A stretch of 33,307 nucleotides of DNA. Source: Azoarcus sp. (GTDB taxonomy: Bacteria; Pseudomonadota; Gammaproteobacteria; Burkholderiales; Rhodocyclaceae). Of the stretch, positions 8,802-16,128 are shown piece after piece. The first letter of the stretch is position 1. The number at the start of each line of letters is the position of its first letter. Location: assembly GCA_023230755.1 (NCBI GenBank), contig JALNWS010000019.1, forward strand, positions 1 to 33,307. The letters are read 5' to 3'. Position numbers and translations under genes: made by a program. The notes beneath the pieces were generated by a model, which was not told where the DNA came from, made no database searches, and saw only the letters and a program-made list of their open reading frames with translations.

Positions 8802-9797
8802 ATGAACGTGCTCTGGCTTCAATCCGGCGGCTGTGGCGGCTGCACCATGTCCCTGTTATGTGCCGAGTCGCCCGACGTGCTCGAGACGCTTGAGGGCGGC
8901 GGTGTGTCACTGTTGTGGCACCCGAGCCTGTCCGAGGCCAGCGGCCCGGAGGTCGTGGCCATCCTCGAATCCTGCATCGCCGGGACGACCCCGCTCGACG
9001 TTCTCTGCGTGGAGGGCGCACTGCTGCGCGGGCCGCATGGCAGCGGCCGTTTTCATGTGCTGGCTGGCACCGGGCGGGCGATGATCGACTGGGTCCGCGA
9101 CCTCGCGGCGCGCGCGCGTCATACCGTGGCCGTGGGCACCTGTGCCGCATTTGGCGGGGTGACTGCCGCCGGCTGCAACCCGGCGGACGCCTGCGGCCTG
9201 CAGTTTGATGGCGATGCAGTGGGCGGTTTGCTTGGTGCGGGGTATTGCAGCACGAGTGGCCTGCCGGTGATCAATGTGGCGGGCTGCCCCACGCATCCAG
9301 GCTGGGTGCTGGAAACCTTGCTCGCGCTTGCGCTCGACGGCATCGTCGCGTCCGATCTTGATGCGCTCGGGCGTCCGCGCTTCTATGCCGACCAACTGGT
9401 GCACCACGGCTGTTCGCGCAATGAGTTCTACGAGTTCAAGGCCAGCGCTGAAAAAGCGTCGGATCTCGGTTGCATGATGGAACACATGGGCTGCAAGGGC
9501 ACGCAGGCGCACGCCGACTGCAACGTCCGTCCGTGGAACGGCGCAGGTTCGTGTACCAGCGGGGGCTATCCCTGCATCAGCTGTACCGAACCCGGTTTCG
9601 AGGAGCCCGGCCACCCCTTCTTCGAAACACCCAAGGTGGGTGGCATTCCCATCGGCTTGCCGAGCGACATGCCGAAGGCCTGGTTTGTTGCGCTGGCGGC
9701 GCTGTCCAAGTCGGCCACGCCGAAGCGGGTGCGAACCAATGCGACGGCGGACCACCCGCTGGTGACGCCGGTCATCCGCAAGACCGGACTCAAGTGA
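8802..9797 (+). CDS. hoxB: Regulatory (H2-sensing) hydrogenase small subunit HoxB/HupU
   Basis: Small, iron-sulfur subunit of the cytoplasmic regulatory hydrogenase, 331 residues. The protein starts directly with the cluster-binding core (SGGCGGCTMS, Cys11 and Cys14). It lacks the Tat signal peptide of energy-conserving small subunits, which identifies it as the sensor type. Further cluster ligands are visible in VGTCAAFGG, CPTHPGW, HHGCSRNEFYEF, MEHMGCKG and YPCISCTEPGFE. After the last cluster region it has a C-terminal extension ending VIRKTGLK; in Ralstonia the corresponding HoxB tail is needed for contact with the kinase HoxJ. It begins 21 bases after hoxA with no obvious promoter, so it is in the same operon. 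Confidence 0.94.
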   Translation: MNVLWLQSGGCGGCTMSLLCAESPDVLETLEGGGVSLLWHPSLSEASGPEVVAILESCIAGTTPLDVLCVEGALLRGPHGSGRFHVLAGTGRAMIDWVRDLAARARHTVAVGTCAAFGGVTAAGCNPADACGLQFDGDAVGGLLGAGYCSTSGLPVINVAGCPTHPGWVLETLLALALDGIVASDLDALGRPRFYADQLVHHGCSRNEFYEFKASAEKASDLGCMMEHMGCKGTQAHADCNVRPWNGAGSCTSGGYPCISCTEPGFEEPGHPFFETPKVGGIPIGLPSDMPKAWFVALAALSKSATPKRVRTNATADHPLVTPVIRKTGLK

Positions 9798-9903
9798 CAG
9801 GGTGTGAAATGACCTTGAAGGTGGCAAGTGCGATCGTCTGGATGATGTGTCGCAGTTTCGTGCGATGCGGCGTGCCGTTGCGCCGGCGTGTGCAGGTGCA
9901 CCC

Positions 9904-11364
9904 ATGAGCCGTCGTGTGCTGGGACCGTTCAACCGCGTCGAGGGCGACCTCGAGCTGAGCCTCGATACCGAGGATGGCGTGGTCTCGGCTGCACGGGTCA
10001 ATTCGCCGCTGTATCGTGGCTTCGAGCAGATTCTTGAGGGCAAGGCACCGGCCGATGCGCTGGTCATCGTGCCGCGTATCTGCGGTATCTGTTCGGTGTC
10101 CCAGTCAGTGGCGGCCGCAGCGGCCCTCGCGGATGCGATGGGCGTGACGCCTCCGCACAATGGTGAGCGTGCCACCAACCTGATGCTTGCCACCGAGAAT
10201 CTCGCCGATCACCTGACCCACTTCTACCTGTTCTTCATGCCGGATTTTGCGCGCGATGCGTATGCCGGCGCGCCCTGGTTCGCGCCTGCCGAAGCGCGCT
10301 TCAAGGCGGTCCGGGGGTCGGCTGCGGCCGATGTCCTGCCTGCACGGGCGCAGTTCATGCACCTGCTCGGCACGCTGGCCGGCAAGTGGCCGCACACCTT
10401 GAGCGTGCAGCCTGGTGGATCGGCGCGCGCCATCAGCGCAACCGAGCGCGTGAGGATGGTGTCCCTGATCCGGAGTTTTCGCGCCTGGCTGGAGCGCCAT
10501 CTGTTTGGTGACGCGCTGGAGGCGATCAGTGGTATCGGCTCGGAGGCGGCCTTGTGGGCATGGTTTGATGCGAAGGGGCCGGAACGCGGGGACTTCGCCC
10601 GTTTTCTGGGCATTGCCCGTGAGCTCCGGCTTGATCTCCTGGGACGCTGTGAGGGCGCCGAGCGCTACCTGAGCCACGGCAATTACGTGTTCCAAGGCGA
10701 ACGCCTCTTCGCGCGCGGAGTGTGGGATGGCGCTGCGTCGACCTTGCTCGACTTCGCCCATGAAGATGTGACCGAGGACGTTTCTCATGCGTGGATGGAG
10801 GGCGGGGTGGCCAGTCATCCGCTTGCAGGCTTCACTCAGCCCGATATCTCGCGTGCGTCTGGTTACAGTTGGTGCAAGGCGCCGCGCTGGCGCGGCGAGG
10901 TGGTGCAGTGCGGTGCCTTGTCGCGGCAAGTGGTGGATGCGCATCCGCTGGCGCGCGACCTCGTGGCATCGGGCGGCGGTAACGTGCTCAGTCGGGTGAT
11001 CGGGCGCTTGCTCGAGATCGCGCGGGTGGTGCCGGAGATGGAACGCTGGGTACTCGGAATCGAGCCGGGTGAGGCCTTCTGCGTTGATGGCGAACTGCCG
11101 GATTCGGCGCACGGCGTGGGCCTGATCGAGGCGGCGCGGGGTGCGCTCGGGCACTGGCTGGTCATCCGCAAGGGACGGATTCAGCGCTACCAGATCATCG
11201 CGCCGACCACCTGGAACTTCTCCCCGCGCGACGCCCGGGACCAGCCCGGGGCGCTGGAGCAGGCGCTGGCGGGCACGCCTGTGGGCGAGTCGGATGACAT
11301 GCCGCTTGCGGTGCAGCATATCGTGCGCTCCTTCGACCCCTGCATGGTATGCACGGTGCACTGA
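9904..11364 (+). CDS. hoxC: Regulatory hydrogenase large subunit HoxC/HupV
   Basis: Ni-Fe-binding subunit of the H2 sensor, 486 residues. The N-terminal active-site motif is RICGIC (Cys60, Cys63) and the C-terminal one is DPCMVCTVH (Cys480, Cys483, His486). The protein stops exactly at that histidine, so it lacks the cleavable C-terminal peptide of other [NiFe] large subunits and needs no maturation protease; this is characteristic of regulatory hydrogenases. Ile62 and Phe110 are the bulky residues reported to narrow the gas channel and give O2 insensitivity in the Ralstonia sensor. Their numbering agrees with the ATG chosen here, which supports that start over in-frame ATGs 57 bases or more upstream. 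106 bases of mostly featureless sequence separate it from hoxB. Confidence 0.94.
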   Translation: MSRRVLGPFNRVEGDLELSLDTEDGVVSAARVNSPLYRGFEQILEGKAPADALVIVPRICGICSVSQSVAAAAALADAMGVTPPHNGERATNLMLATENLADHLTHFYLFFMPDFARDAYAGAPWFAPAEARFKAVRGSAAADVLPARAQFMHLLGTLAGKWPHTLSVQPGGSARAISATERVRMVSLIRSFRAWLERHLFGDALEAISGIGSEAALWAWFDAKGPERGDFARFLGIARELRLDLLGRCEGAERYLSHGNYVFQGERLFARGVWDGAASTLLDFAHEDVTEDVSHAWMEGGVASHPLAGFTQPDISRASGYSWCKAPRWRGEVVQCGALSRQVVDAHPLARDLVASGGGNVLSRVIGRLLEIARVVPEMERWVLGIEPGEAFCVDGELPDSAHGVGLIEAARGALGHWLVIRKGRIQRYQIIAPTTWNFSPRDARDQPGALEQALAGTPVGESDDMPLAVQHIVRSFDPCMVCTVH

Positions 11365-11374
11365 GGAGCGACGT

Positions 11375-12739
11375 GTGAAAAATACACCTGCCTCTTCCCG
11401 CGACGTCGGCCAGACCGGCCATCCCGGTGAACTCGTCGGTGTGGGCGAAGACGTGTGGATGGATGTGATCCACAAGATGGACGAGGTCTATTCTGATCTC
11501 CTGCAGTATGAGGTCGCGCTCGAAGAGAAAAATGCCAAGCTCGAGGAGTCGCAACAGTTCATCCTCAGCGTGCTGACTGCGATGTCGGACATTCTGGTGA
11601 TCTGCGGGCGCGACGGCACCATCGAGGATGTCAATCCGGCGCTTGAGGTGATTACCGGACGCAAGGCCGCCGATCTGCGCGGGACCTCGGTATTCGATCT
11701 GTTTGCCGATGCCGACGCCCGCGAGTTGGCCCGTGCGCGGCTCAGCGTGACCGGCGGCGATCAGGAAGTGCACGATTGCGAACTTCCTTTGCGAGCACAC
11801 GACGGCGCGTCGGTGCCGGTCTCCTTCAACTGCACGCCGCGTTTCAATGCGGTGGGCAAGTCCCTGGGCATGGTGGTGACGGGGCGGCCGGTCGGTGAGT
11901 TGCGCAAGGCCTATCAGGCACTCACTCAGGCACACGACGACCTGAAGCGCACCCAGCAGCAACTGCTGCATTCGGAGAAAATGGCTTCCCTTGGCCGCCT
12001 GGTAGCGGGCGTGGCGCATGAACTGAACAATCCGATCAGTTTCATCATCGGCAACGTGCATGCGCTTCGCCGCTATGCCGAACGCCTTGAGCAGTATCTC
12101 GCCGCAGTGCATGAGGGCGCGCCGGCTGAAGAGATCGGACAACTGCGCAAGCGCCTGCGCATCGACCGCATCCTGGCTGATCTAGATCCGTTGATCGAGG
12201 GCACGATCGAAGGTGCCGAGCGCACGCGCGATATCGTCGATGGACTGAAGCGCTTCTCCGCGGTCGATCGTGACGAGCAGCAACGCTTCGATCTGGCCGA
12301 GGTCATCGAACGTGCGGTGCGCTGGGTGTGTCAGGCAGAACGCAAGACCTTCAAGGTCGTGATGGATTTTTCCGGTCCGCTGCTGATGATCGGATCGGCA
12401 GGACAGATGCAGCAGGTTGCAATGAACCTGGTTCAGAACGCCGCTGACGCCACCCGATTGACCGATTCGCCGCGACTGCGGATTTCGTCGGAGCAGGTGT
12501 CGAGTGCGGACGGTCCGCGCTTCATCTTGCGCTTCGAGGACAACGGGCCTGGCATCACGCCTGCACATCTGGCACACGTGTTCGACCCCTTTTTCACCAC
12601 CAAGCCGGTCGGGCAGGGCACCGGGCTTGGGCTGTCCATCAGCTATGGCATCGTCGAGCGCCATGGCGGGTCGCTGCGCGCTGGAAACCTGCCTGCCGGC
12701 GGCGCCGCATTTACGCTCGAGCTGCCATTTGCGCGCTGA
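11375..12739 (+). CDS. hoxJ: H2-responsive PAS sensor histidine kinase HoxJ
   Basis: Soluble histidine kinase of 454 residues that reads the HoxBC sensor and controls HoxA. It has an N-terminal coiled segment (about 20-65), a PAS domain (about 65-170, with VICGRDGTIEDVNPALEVITG), a second helical segment, an H-box with His215 in GVAHELNNPI, and an ATPase domain with N-box NLVQNAADA, G1 DNGPGI, F-box DPFFTT and G2 GQGTGLGLSI (413-422). No transmembrane segment is seen, which fits a cytoplasmic sensor complex. The start is a GTG with a strong Shine-Dalgarno (GAGGAG at 11363-11368) six bases upstream. The frame continues further upstream only as a shadow of hoxC. Confidence 0.93.
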   Translation: MKNTPASSRDVGQTGHPGELVGVGEDVWMDVIHKMDEVYSDLLQYEVALEEKNAKLEESQQFILSVLTAMSDILVICGRDGTIEDVNPALEVITGRKAADLRGTSVFDLFADADARELARARLSVTGGDQEVHDCELPLRAHDGASVPVSFNCTPRFNAVGKSLGMVVTGRPVGELRKAYQALTQAHDDLKRTQQQLLHSEKMASLGRLVAGVAHELNNPISFIIGNVHALRRYAERLEQYLAAVHEGAPAEEIGQLRKRLRIDRILADLDPLIEGTIEGAERTRDIVDGLKRFSAVDRDEQQRFDLAEVIERAVRWVCQAERKTFKVVMDFSGPLLMIGSAGQMQQVAMNLVQNAADATRLTDSPRLRISSEQVSSADGPRFILRFEDNGPGITPAHLAHVFDPFFTTKPVGQGTGLGLSISYGIVERHGGSLRAGNLPAGGAAFTLELPFAR

Positions 12740-12776
12740 GGCCTTCGGCGGTGCAGGCGGTGGAAAGTTTGTGACC

Positions 12777-12804
12777 GCCTTGAGGCGTGCACTGCCAGCA
12801 AGGC
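12777..12804. promoter_or_regulatory. Inverted repeat upstream of hupE promoter, candidate HoxA enhancer site
   Basis: Perfect 6-bp arms GCCTTG and CAAGGC separated by 16 bases, centred about 100 bp upstream of the expected hupE transcription start. NtrC-family activators normally bind such dyads 80-150 bp upstream of sigma54 promoters, and HoxA is encoded in the same cluster. That HoxA binds here is an inference from position and symmetry only. Confidence 0.4.
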
Positions 12805-12860
12805 ATCCGCGGTGGCGTAAAATCGGCGCCGGATCGCCAGCAATCAAAGGATGGGCTTGC

Positions 12861-12876
12861 TGGCACGTATCTTGTA
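12861..12876 (+). promoter_or_regulatory. Sigma54 (-24/-12) promoter for hupE
   Basis: The sequence TGGCACG-TATC-TTGTA matches the RpoN consensus TGGCACR-N4-TTGCW at all but one base, with exact GG-N10-G spacing. The mismatch is the C of the -12 GC. Transcription would begin near 12887, about 40 bases before the hupE ATG. The only sigma54 activator encoded in the window is HoxA, which makes hupE a likely member of the H2-responsive regulon. Confidence 0.75.
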
Positions 12877-12925
12877 TCTCTGGATGACAGTTCGCTCGAC
12901 AACTCTCAAAAATGAGGAGATTTCC

Positions 12926-13501
12926 ATGCTTCGCTCTCGTGTTCTGATGGCTGCCGCGCTCAGCCTCTGTGCCGGATCGGTGTTCGCGCATCCAGGGCAT
13001 GCCGATGCGGGATTCGCGTCGGGCCTGATGCATCCGGTGACCGGCCTCGATCACCTGCTGGTGATGCTGGCAGTGGGCCTGTACGCCGCGGGCCAGCGTG
13101 GGACTGCGCGCTGGGGCCTGCCCCTGGCCTTCGTGCTGGCGATGCTGGGCGGCTCGCTGCTGGCGATGGCGGGCGTCGCCTTGCCGGCGATCGAGACGAC
13201 GATCGCTGCGTCGGTGGTCGTGCTTGGATTGTTGCTGGTTTCGCTGGGAAATCTGCCGCTGGTCTTCACGCTTCCGCTGATAACGATCTTTGCGGTGTTC
13301 CATGGTCACGCGCATTACGCCGAGATGGGCGATGCGGGTTTCTTCCGCTACGCTGCAGGCTTTGTGCTGGCGACGGTCGGGCTGCATCTTGCTGGTTTCC
13401 TGAGTGCGCGCTGGCTTCCCGAATCGCGCGCCGGACTTGCGCTGAAGCGCGGCATCGGCGTCGCCGTGAGCGGTGCCGGAATGATCATGCTCGGGAGTTG
13501 A
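12926..13501 (+). CDS. hupE: HupE/UreJ family nickel permease-type membrane protein
   Basis: Small integral membrane protein of 191 residues. A signal-like N-terminus ends in SVFA, directly followed by the family's His-rich motif HPGHADAGF...GLMHPVTGLDHLL. About six hydrophobic segments follow, with a second conserved histidine region FHGHAHYAEM near residue 130. HupE of Rhizobium has been shown to transport nickel for hydrogenase, and the location beside hyp and hox genes supports Ni here; UreJ-like proteins near urease share the fold. A Shine-Dalgarno (GAGGAG, 12914-12919) precedes the ATG by seven bases, and a sigma54 promoter lies just upstream. In Ralstonia the permease gene hoxN occupies this position after hoxJ. 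Confidence 0.88.
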   Translation: MLRSRVLMAAALSLCAGSVFAHPGHADAGFASGLMHPVTGLDHLLVMLAVGLYAAGQRGTARWGLPLAFVLAMLGGSLLAMAGVALPAIETTIAASVVVLGLLLVSLGNLPLVFTLPLITIFAVFHGHAHYAEMGDAGFFRYAAGFVLATVGLHLAGFLSARWLPESRAGLALKRGIGVAVSGAGMIMLGS

Positions 13502-13719
13502 TGGGCCGGGAGGGCCACGCCGGACAGTCTGGTGATGGTCCTTGTGGGGTCGGCGTGCGATAATTGCGGCGCTTTCAAAATGACGCGGTGGCCTTTCCTG
13601 TCAGTGACCGGAAGGGGGTGTGTGCCGCTGCAGCAAAGCGGGTTCGCACGGGGCTTCGGCTGCAGCCAGTAAGAGGGGGCCGGGATTCGGATCCGGAGCC
13701 TGTCTCGAATGAATTCAAA

Positions 13720-13738
13720 CCGGCTGCGGCCGGCTTTT
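13720..13738 (+). terminator. Intrinsic terminator between hupE and surE
   Basis: Five-bp GC stem CCGGC/GCCGG with loop TGCG, followed by CTTTTG. It is short, but has the layout of a Rho-independent terminator. It would end either hupE readthrough or the putative small transcript starting near 13570. Confidence 0.5.
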
Positions 13739-13771
13739 GTTCTGGCGCCTCCGGGAGGCTGCCTGCTGCTG

Positions 13772-13780
13772 TGCTAACAT
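13772..13780 (+). promoter_or_regulatory. Extended -10 promoter candidate for surE
   Basis: TG-C-TAACAT is an extended -10 type element 48 bases upstream of the surE ATG and just after the terminator. No convincing -35 is visible, as is common for extended -10 promoters. Confidence 0.35.
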
Positions 13781-13827
13781 CGGCCGACCTTGTCGATCGA
13801 CGGGGTCTCATTCCGAACGGATTCAAG

Positions 13828-14571
13828 ATGCGTATTCTGGTCAGTAACGACGACGGCTATTTCGCGCCAGGGATTGCAGCGCTTGCAGCAGCGCTGTCAG
13901 AAATCGGTGAGGTAACCGTCGTTGCGCCCGAGCGCGACCGCAGTGGTGCGAGCAACTCGTTGACGCTCGACCGCCCGCTGTCCCTGCGGCGCGCGGCCAA
14001 CGGTTTTTACTTCGTCAACGGCACGCCCACGGATTGCGTGCATCTGGCCGTTACGGGCATGCTCGACCACATGCCCGACATGGTGGTGTCGGGCATCAAT
14101 CACGGCGCAAACATGGGTGACGATACGATCTACTCGGGTACCGTGGCGGCTGCAACCGAAGGTTTCCTGCTCGGCGTGCCTTCGATCGCCGTATCGCTGG
14201 TCAGCAAGGGCGCATCCGATTTCACCGGCGCCGCCCGCGTCGCGCGTGATCTCGCGGCCCGTTTCATGCGCCAGCCGTGGCCAAGCCCCGCCTTGCTCAA
14301 CGTCAATGTGCCGGATCTGCCCTATGAGCGGATCACAGGTACACGGGTGACCCGCCTGGGCAAACGCCACAAGGCGGAGCCGGCCATCCGCAGCGTGACC
14401 CCGCGTAACGAGACCGTATATTGGGTCGGCGCTGCCGGTGGCGCGGCGGACGCTGGCGATGGTACCGATTTCAACGCAGTAGCTGATGGCATGGTGTCGA
14501 TCACACCGCTGCAGATCGACCTTACACATGCTGCACAGATTCACACGGTAAAGGACTGGCTTGCACAATGA
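13828..14571 (+). CDS. surE: 5'/3'-nucleotidase SurE
   Basis: Metal-dependent survival-protein nucleotidase of 247 residues acting on nucleoside monophosphates and short polyphosphates in the cytoplasm. The N-terminal metal site SNDDGYFAPGI (Asp8, Asp9), the SGASNSLT loop and the SGINHGANMGDDTIYSGTVAAA motif are all intact. The ATG at the MRILVSNDDG start is the family's normal start; an in-frame opening 264 bases upstream lies in the non-coding interval. It overlaps pcm by ATGA and opens the conserved surE-pcm-nlpD-rpoS stationary-phase block. Confidence 0.96.
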   Translation: MRILVSNDDGYFAPGIAALAAALSEIGEVTVVAPERDRSGASNSLTLDRPLSLRRAANGFYFVNGTPTDCVHLAVTGMLDHMPDMVVSGINHGANMGDDTIYSGTVAAATEGFLLGVPSIAVSLVSKGASDFTGAARVARDLAARFMRQPWPSPALLNVNVPDLPYERITGTRVTRLGKRHKAEPAIRSVTPRNETVYWVGAAGGAADAGDGTDFNAVADGMVSITPLQIDLTHAAQIHTVKDWLAQ

Positions 14572-15212
14572 ATGCGCGGACGCCCGATGCAGTGCGGACC
14601 CGGGCCCGAATGGTCGATCGTCTGCGTGCGCAGGGGATCCGGGACGAGAAGGTCCTTTCGGCCATGGCCCAGATTCCGCGTCACCAGTTCGTCGAGGAAG
14701 GGCTGGCTTACGGCGCCTATGACGACTCCGCGCTACCGATCGGCTTCCAGCAAACCATCTCCCAGCCCTTTGTCGTTGCACGCATGATCGAGTTGCTGCA
14801 CGCGGGCAGGGAACTCGGTCGCACGCTGGAAATTGGCGCGGGCTGTGGCTATCAGGCTGCAGTGCTTTCAAAAATTGCAGCGGACGTCTATGCGGTGGAG
14901 CGCATACGTCCGCTACTGGACAGGGCGCGTGAAAATCTGCGCCCGCTGCGTTTACCGAATGTACGTTTGAAATACGCCGACGGCAGCGTAGGCTTGCCCG
15001 AGGTAGCACCGTTTGACACCATTATTGTCGCTGCCGCAGCAGTTGGTGTGCCCCAGGCGCTGAAAGATCAGCTTGCGCCCGGCGGGCGCCTCATGATTCC
15101 TGTGGGCAGCGGCGAACAGCGCCTGTTGCTGATCGAGCGGCAGGGTAATGTCTTCAAGGAGAGCTGGCATGAAGCCGTGCGCTTCGTGCCACTATTGACT
15201 GGTACAGAATGA
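14568..15212 (+). CDS. pcm: Protein-L-isoaspartate O-methyltransferase Pcm
   Basis: Repairs isomerised aspartyl residues in aged proteins using S-adenosylmethionine. The 214-residue protein has the N-terminal helical cap with IPRHQFV, the substrate motif ALPIGFQQTISQPFVVARM, the SAM-binding loop LEIGAGCGYQAAVLS, the acidic VYAVERI strand end and the APFDTIIVAAA motif. It overlaps surE by four bases upstream and nlpD downstream, so the three are translationally coupled. Confidence 0.95.
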   Translation: MNARTPDAVRTRARMVDRLRAQGIRDEKVLSAMAQIPRHQFVEEGLAYGAYDDSALPIGFQQTISQPFVVARMIELLHAGRELGRTLEIGAGCGYQAAVLSKIAADVYAVERIRPLLDRARENLRPLRLPNVRLKYADGSVGLPEVAPFDTIIVAAAAVGVPQALKDQLAPGGRLMIPVGSGEQRLLLIERQGNVFKESWHEAVRFVPLLTGTE

Positions 15213-16117
15213 ACAAAGAAATTTTTCGTCGTCGCCTGGCCCTGCTCGGGATGGTTTCGCTGCTCGCATTGACCGCGGGCTGCGCCAGTCGCGTTTCCGC
15301 GCCGGTTCGTGACGGCACGCTGCCACCTGCTGCAGGTGCCGAGGTTGAGCGCAAGGGTTTTCACGTGGTGCGCCCCGGTGAGACGGTGCTGGCGCTGTCC
15401 CGCATGTATGGTGTCAGCGTGGCAGATATCGTTGCCTGGAATGGTTTGACGAATCCCGACCAGATCTCCGTTGGGCAGGAAATGCGGGTGGCGCCCGAGA
15501 CGCCGGCGGTTGCTCAGGTCATTCCGATTACATCCGAACCTGTCGTGATTTCGCCGGTTGTTCCGCAAGCGGGGGCGTCCGCGCCGATCAAGCAGGAGCC
15601 GCGTGGTGGCAAACAAGCTTATTCGGACGAGGCCTGGGAAAAGATGCAGCGCCCGGGCGATGTCGCCGTTGCCGAACCGAAGCCGCCGGTTGTGCCTGCT
15701 GCGCCTGAGACCCCGCGTTTGCCGGGTCCCGACGGTGACTGGCTGTGGCCGGTGAAGGGCAAGGTCATTGTCGGCTTCGACGAACCGGTGGCGGGTGACG
15801 CCAAGCTGCGCAACAAGGGAATCGACATCGCCGGTACCCCGGGTACCCCCGTGCTTGCTTCTGCTGGTGGCAAAGTGGTCTATTCCGGAAGCGGCTTGCG
15901 TGGTCTCGGAAAACTGGTCATCATCAAACATGATGCCAATTACCTGACGGCTTACGCGCACAATCAGCAACTGCTGGTGAAAGAAGCTGAAACGGTGACA
16001 AAGGGTCAGAAGATTGCAGAGCTTGGCAGTACCGACGCAGATCGGCCGAAGTTGCATTTCGAGATTCGCAAGCAGGGGCAGCCGGTTGATCCGCTGAAAT
16101 ACCTGCCCGCACACTGA
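15209..16117 (+). CDS. nlpD: LysM/M23 lipoprotein NlpD, amidase activator
   Basis: Outer-membrane lipoprotein of 302 residues that activates cell-wall amidases during division. It has a lipoprotein signal with lipobox LTAGC (Cys25), a LysM peptidoglycan-binding domain (about 47-95, FHVVRPGETVLALSRMYGVS), a proline-rich linker, and a C-terminal LytM/M23 domain (about 180-302). The first catalytic His of active M23 peptidases is replaced by Asn in RNKGIDI, as in E. coli NlpD, so it should be an activator rather than a hydrolase. Its start overlaps the pcm stop. In other proteobacteria a main rpoS promoter lies inside nlpD; I did not identify a specific one here. Confidence 0.93.
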   Translation: MNKEIFRRRLALLGMVSLLALTAGCASRVSAPVRDGTLPPAAGAEVERKGFHVVRPGETVLALSRMYGVSVADIVAWNGLTNPDQISVGQEMRVAPETPAVAQVIPITSEPVVISPVVPQAGASAPIKQEPRGGKQAYSDEAWEKMQRPGDVAVAEPKPPVVPAAPETPRLPGPDGDWLWPVKGKVIVGFDEPVAGDAKLRNKGIDIAGTPGTPVLASAGGKVVYSGSGLRGLGKLVIIKHDANYLTAYAHNQQLLVKEAETVTKGQKIAELGSTDADRPKLHFEIRKQGQPVDPLKYLPAH

Positions 16118-16128
16118 CGAGGAGGCCT

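Larger units (their letters stand above)
13502..13827 (+). other. Gene-free interval with structured, probably transcribed segment
   Basis: A 326-base stretch between hupE and surE with no credible coding region. A -10-like GATAAT (13559-13564) is followed by two possible stems: CCTTTCC with GGAAGGG (13592-13598 and 13610-13616), and two copies of the palindrome GCTGCAGC (13627-13634 and 13659-13666). A hairpin with a T run follows at 13720-13738. Together they could be a small RNA of about 170 nt ending before the surE promoter. I do not recognise the family: it does not look like 6S RNA, a tRNA or a cobalamin riboswitch. Confidence 0.35.

Noticed and set aside
9798..9903. Possible upstream extension or small gene between hoxB and hoxC
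   Set aside because: The short frames have no recognisable similarity. The hoxC numbering from 9904 matches the known Ile62/Phe110 positions, so the gap is best treated as non-coding.
13565..13740. 6S RNA, tRNA remnant or cobalamin riboswitch in the hupE-surE gap
   Set aside because: The 5' and 3' ends do not pair as in 6S RNA, no tRNA arms assemble, and no B12-box is seen. Only a generic structured transcript is supported.
13564..13827. N-terminal extension of SurE by 88 codons
   Set aside because: The extension has no conserved character, crosses a terminator hairpin, and the family always starts at the MRILVSNDDG sequence.
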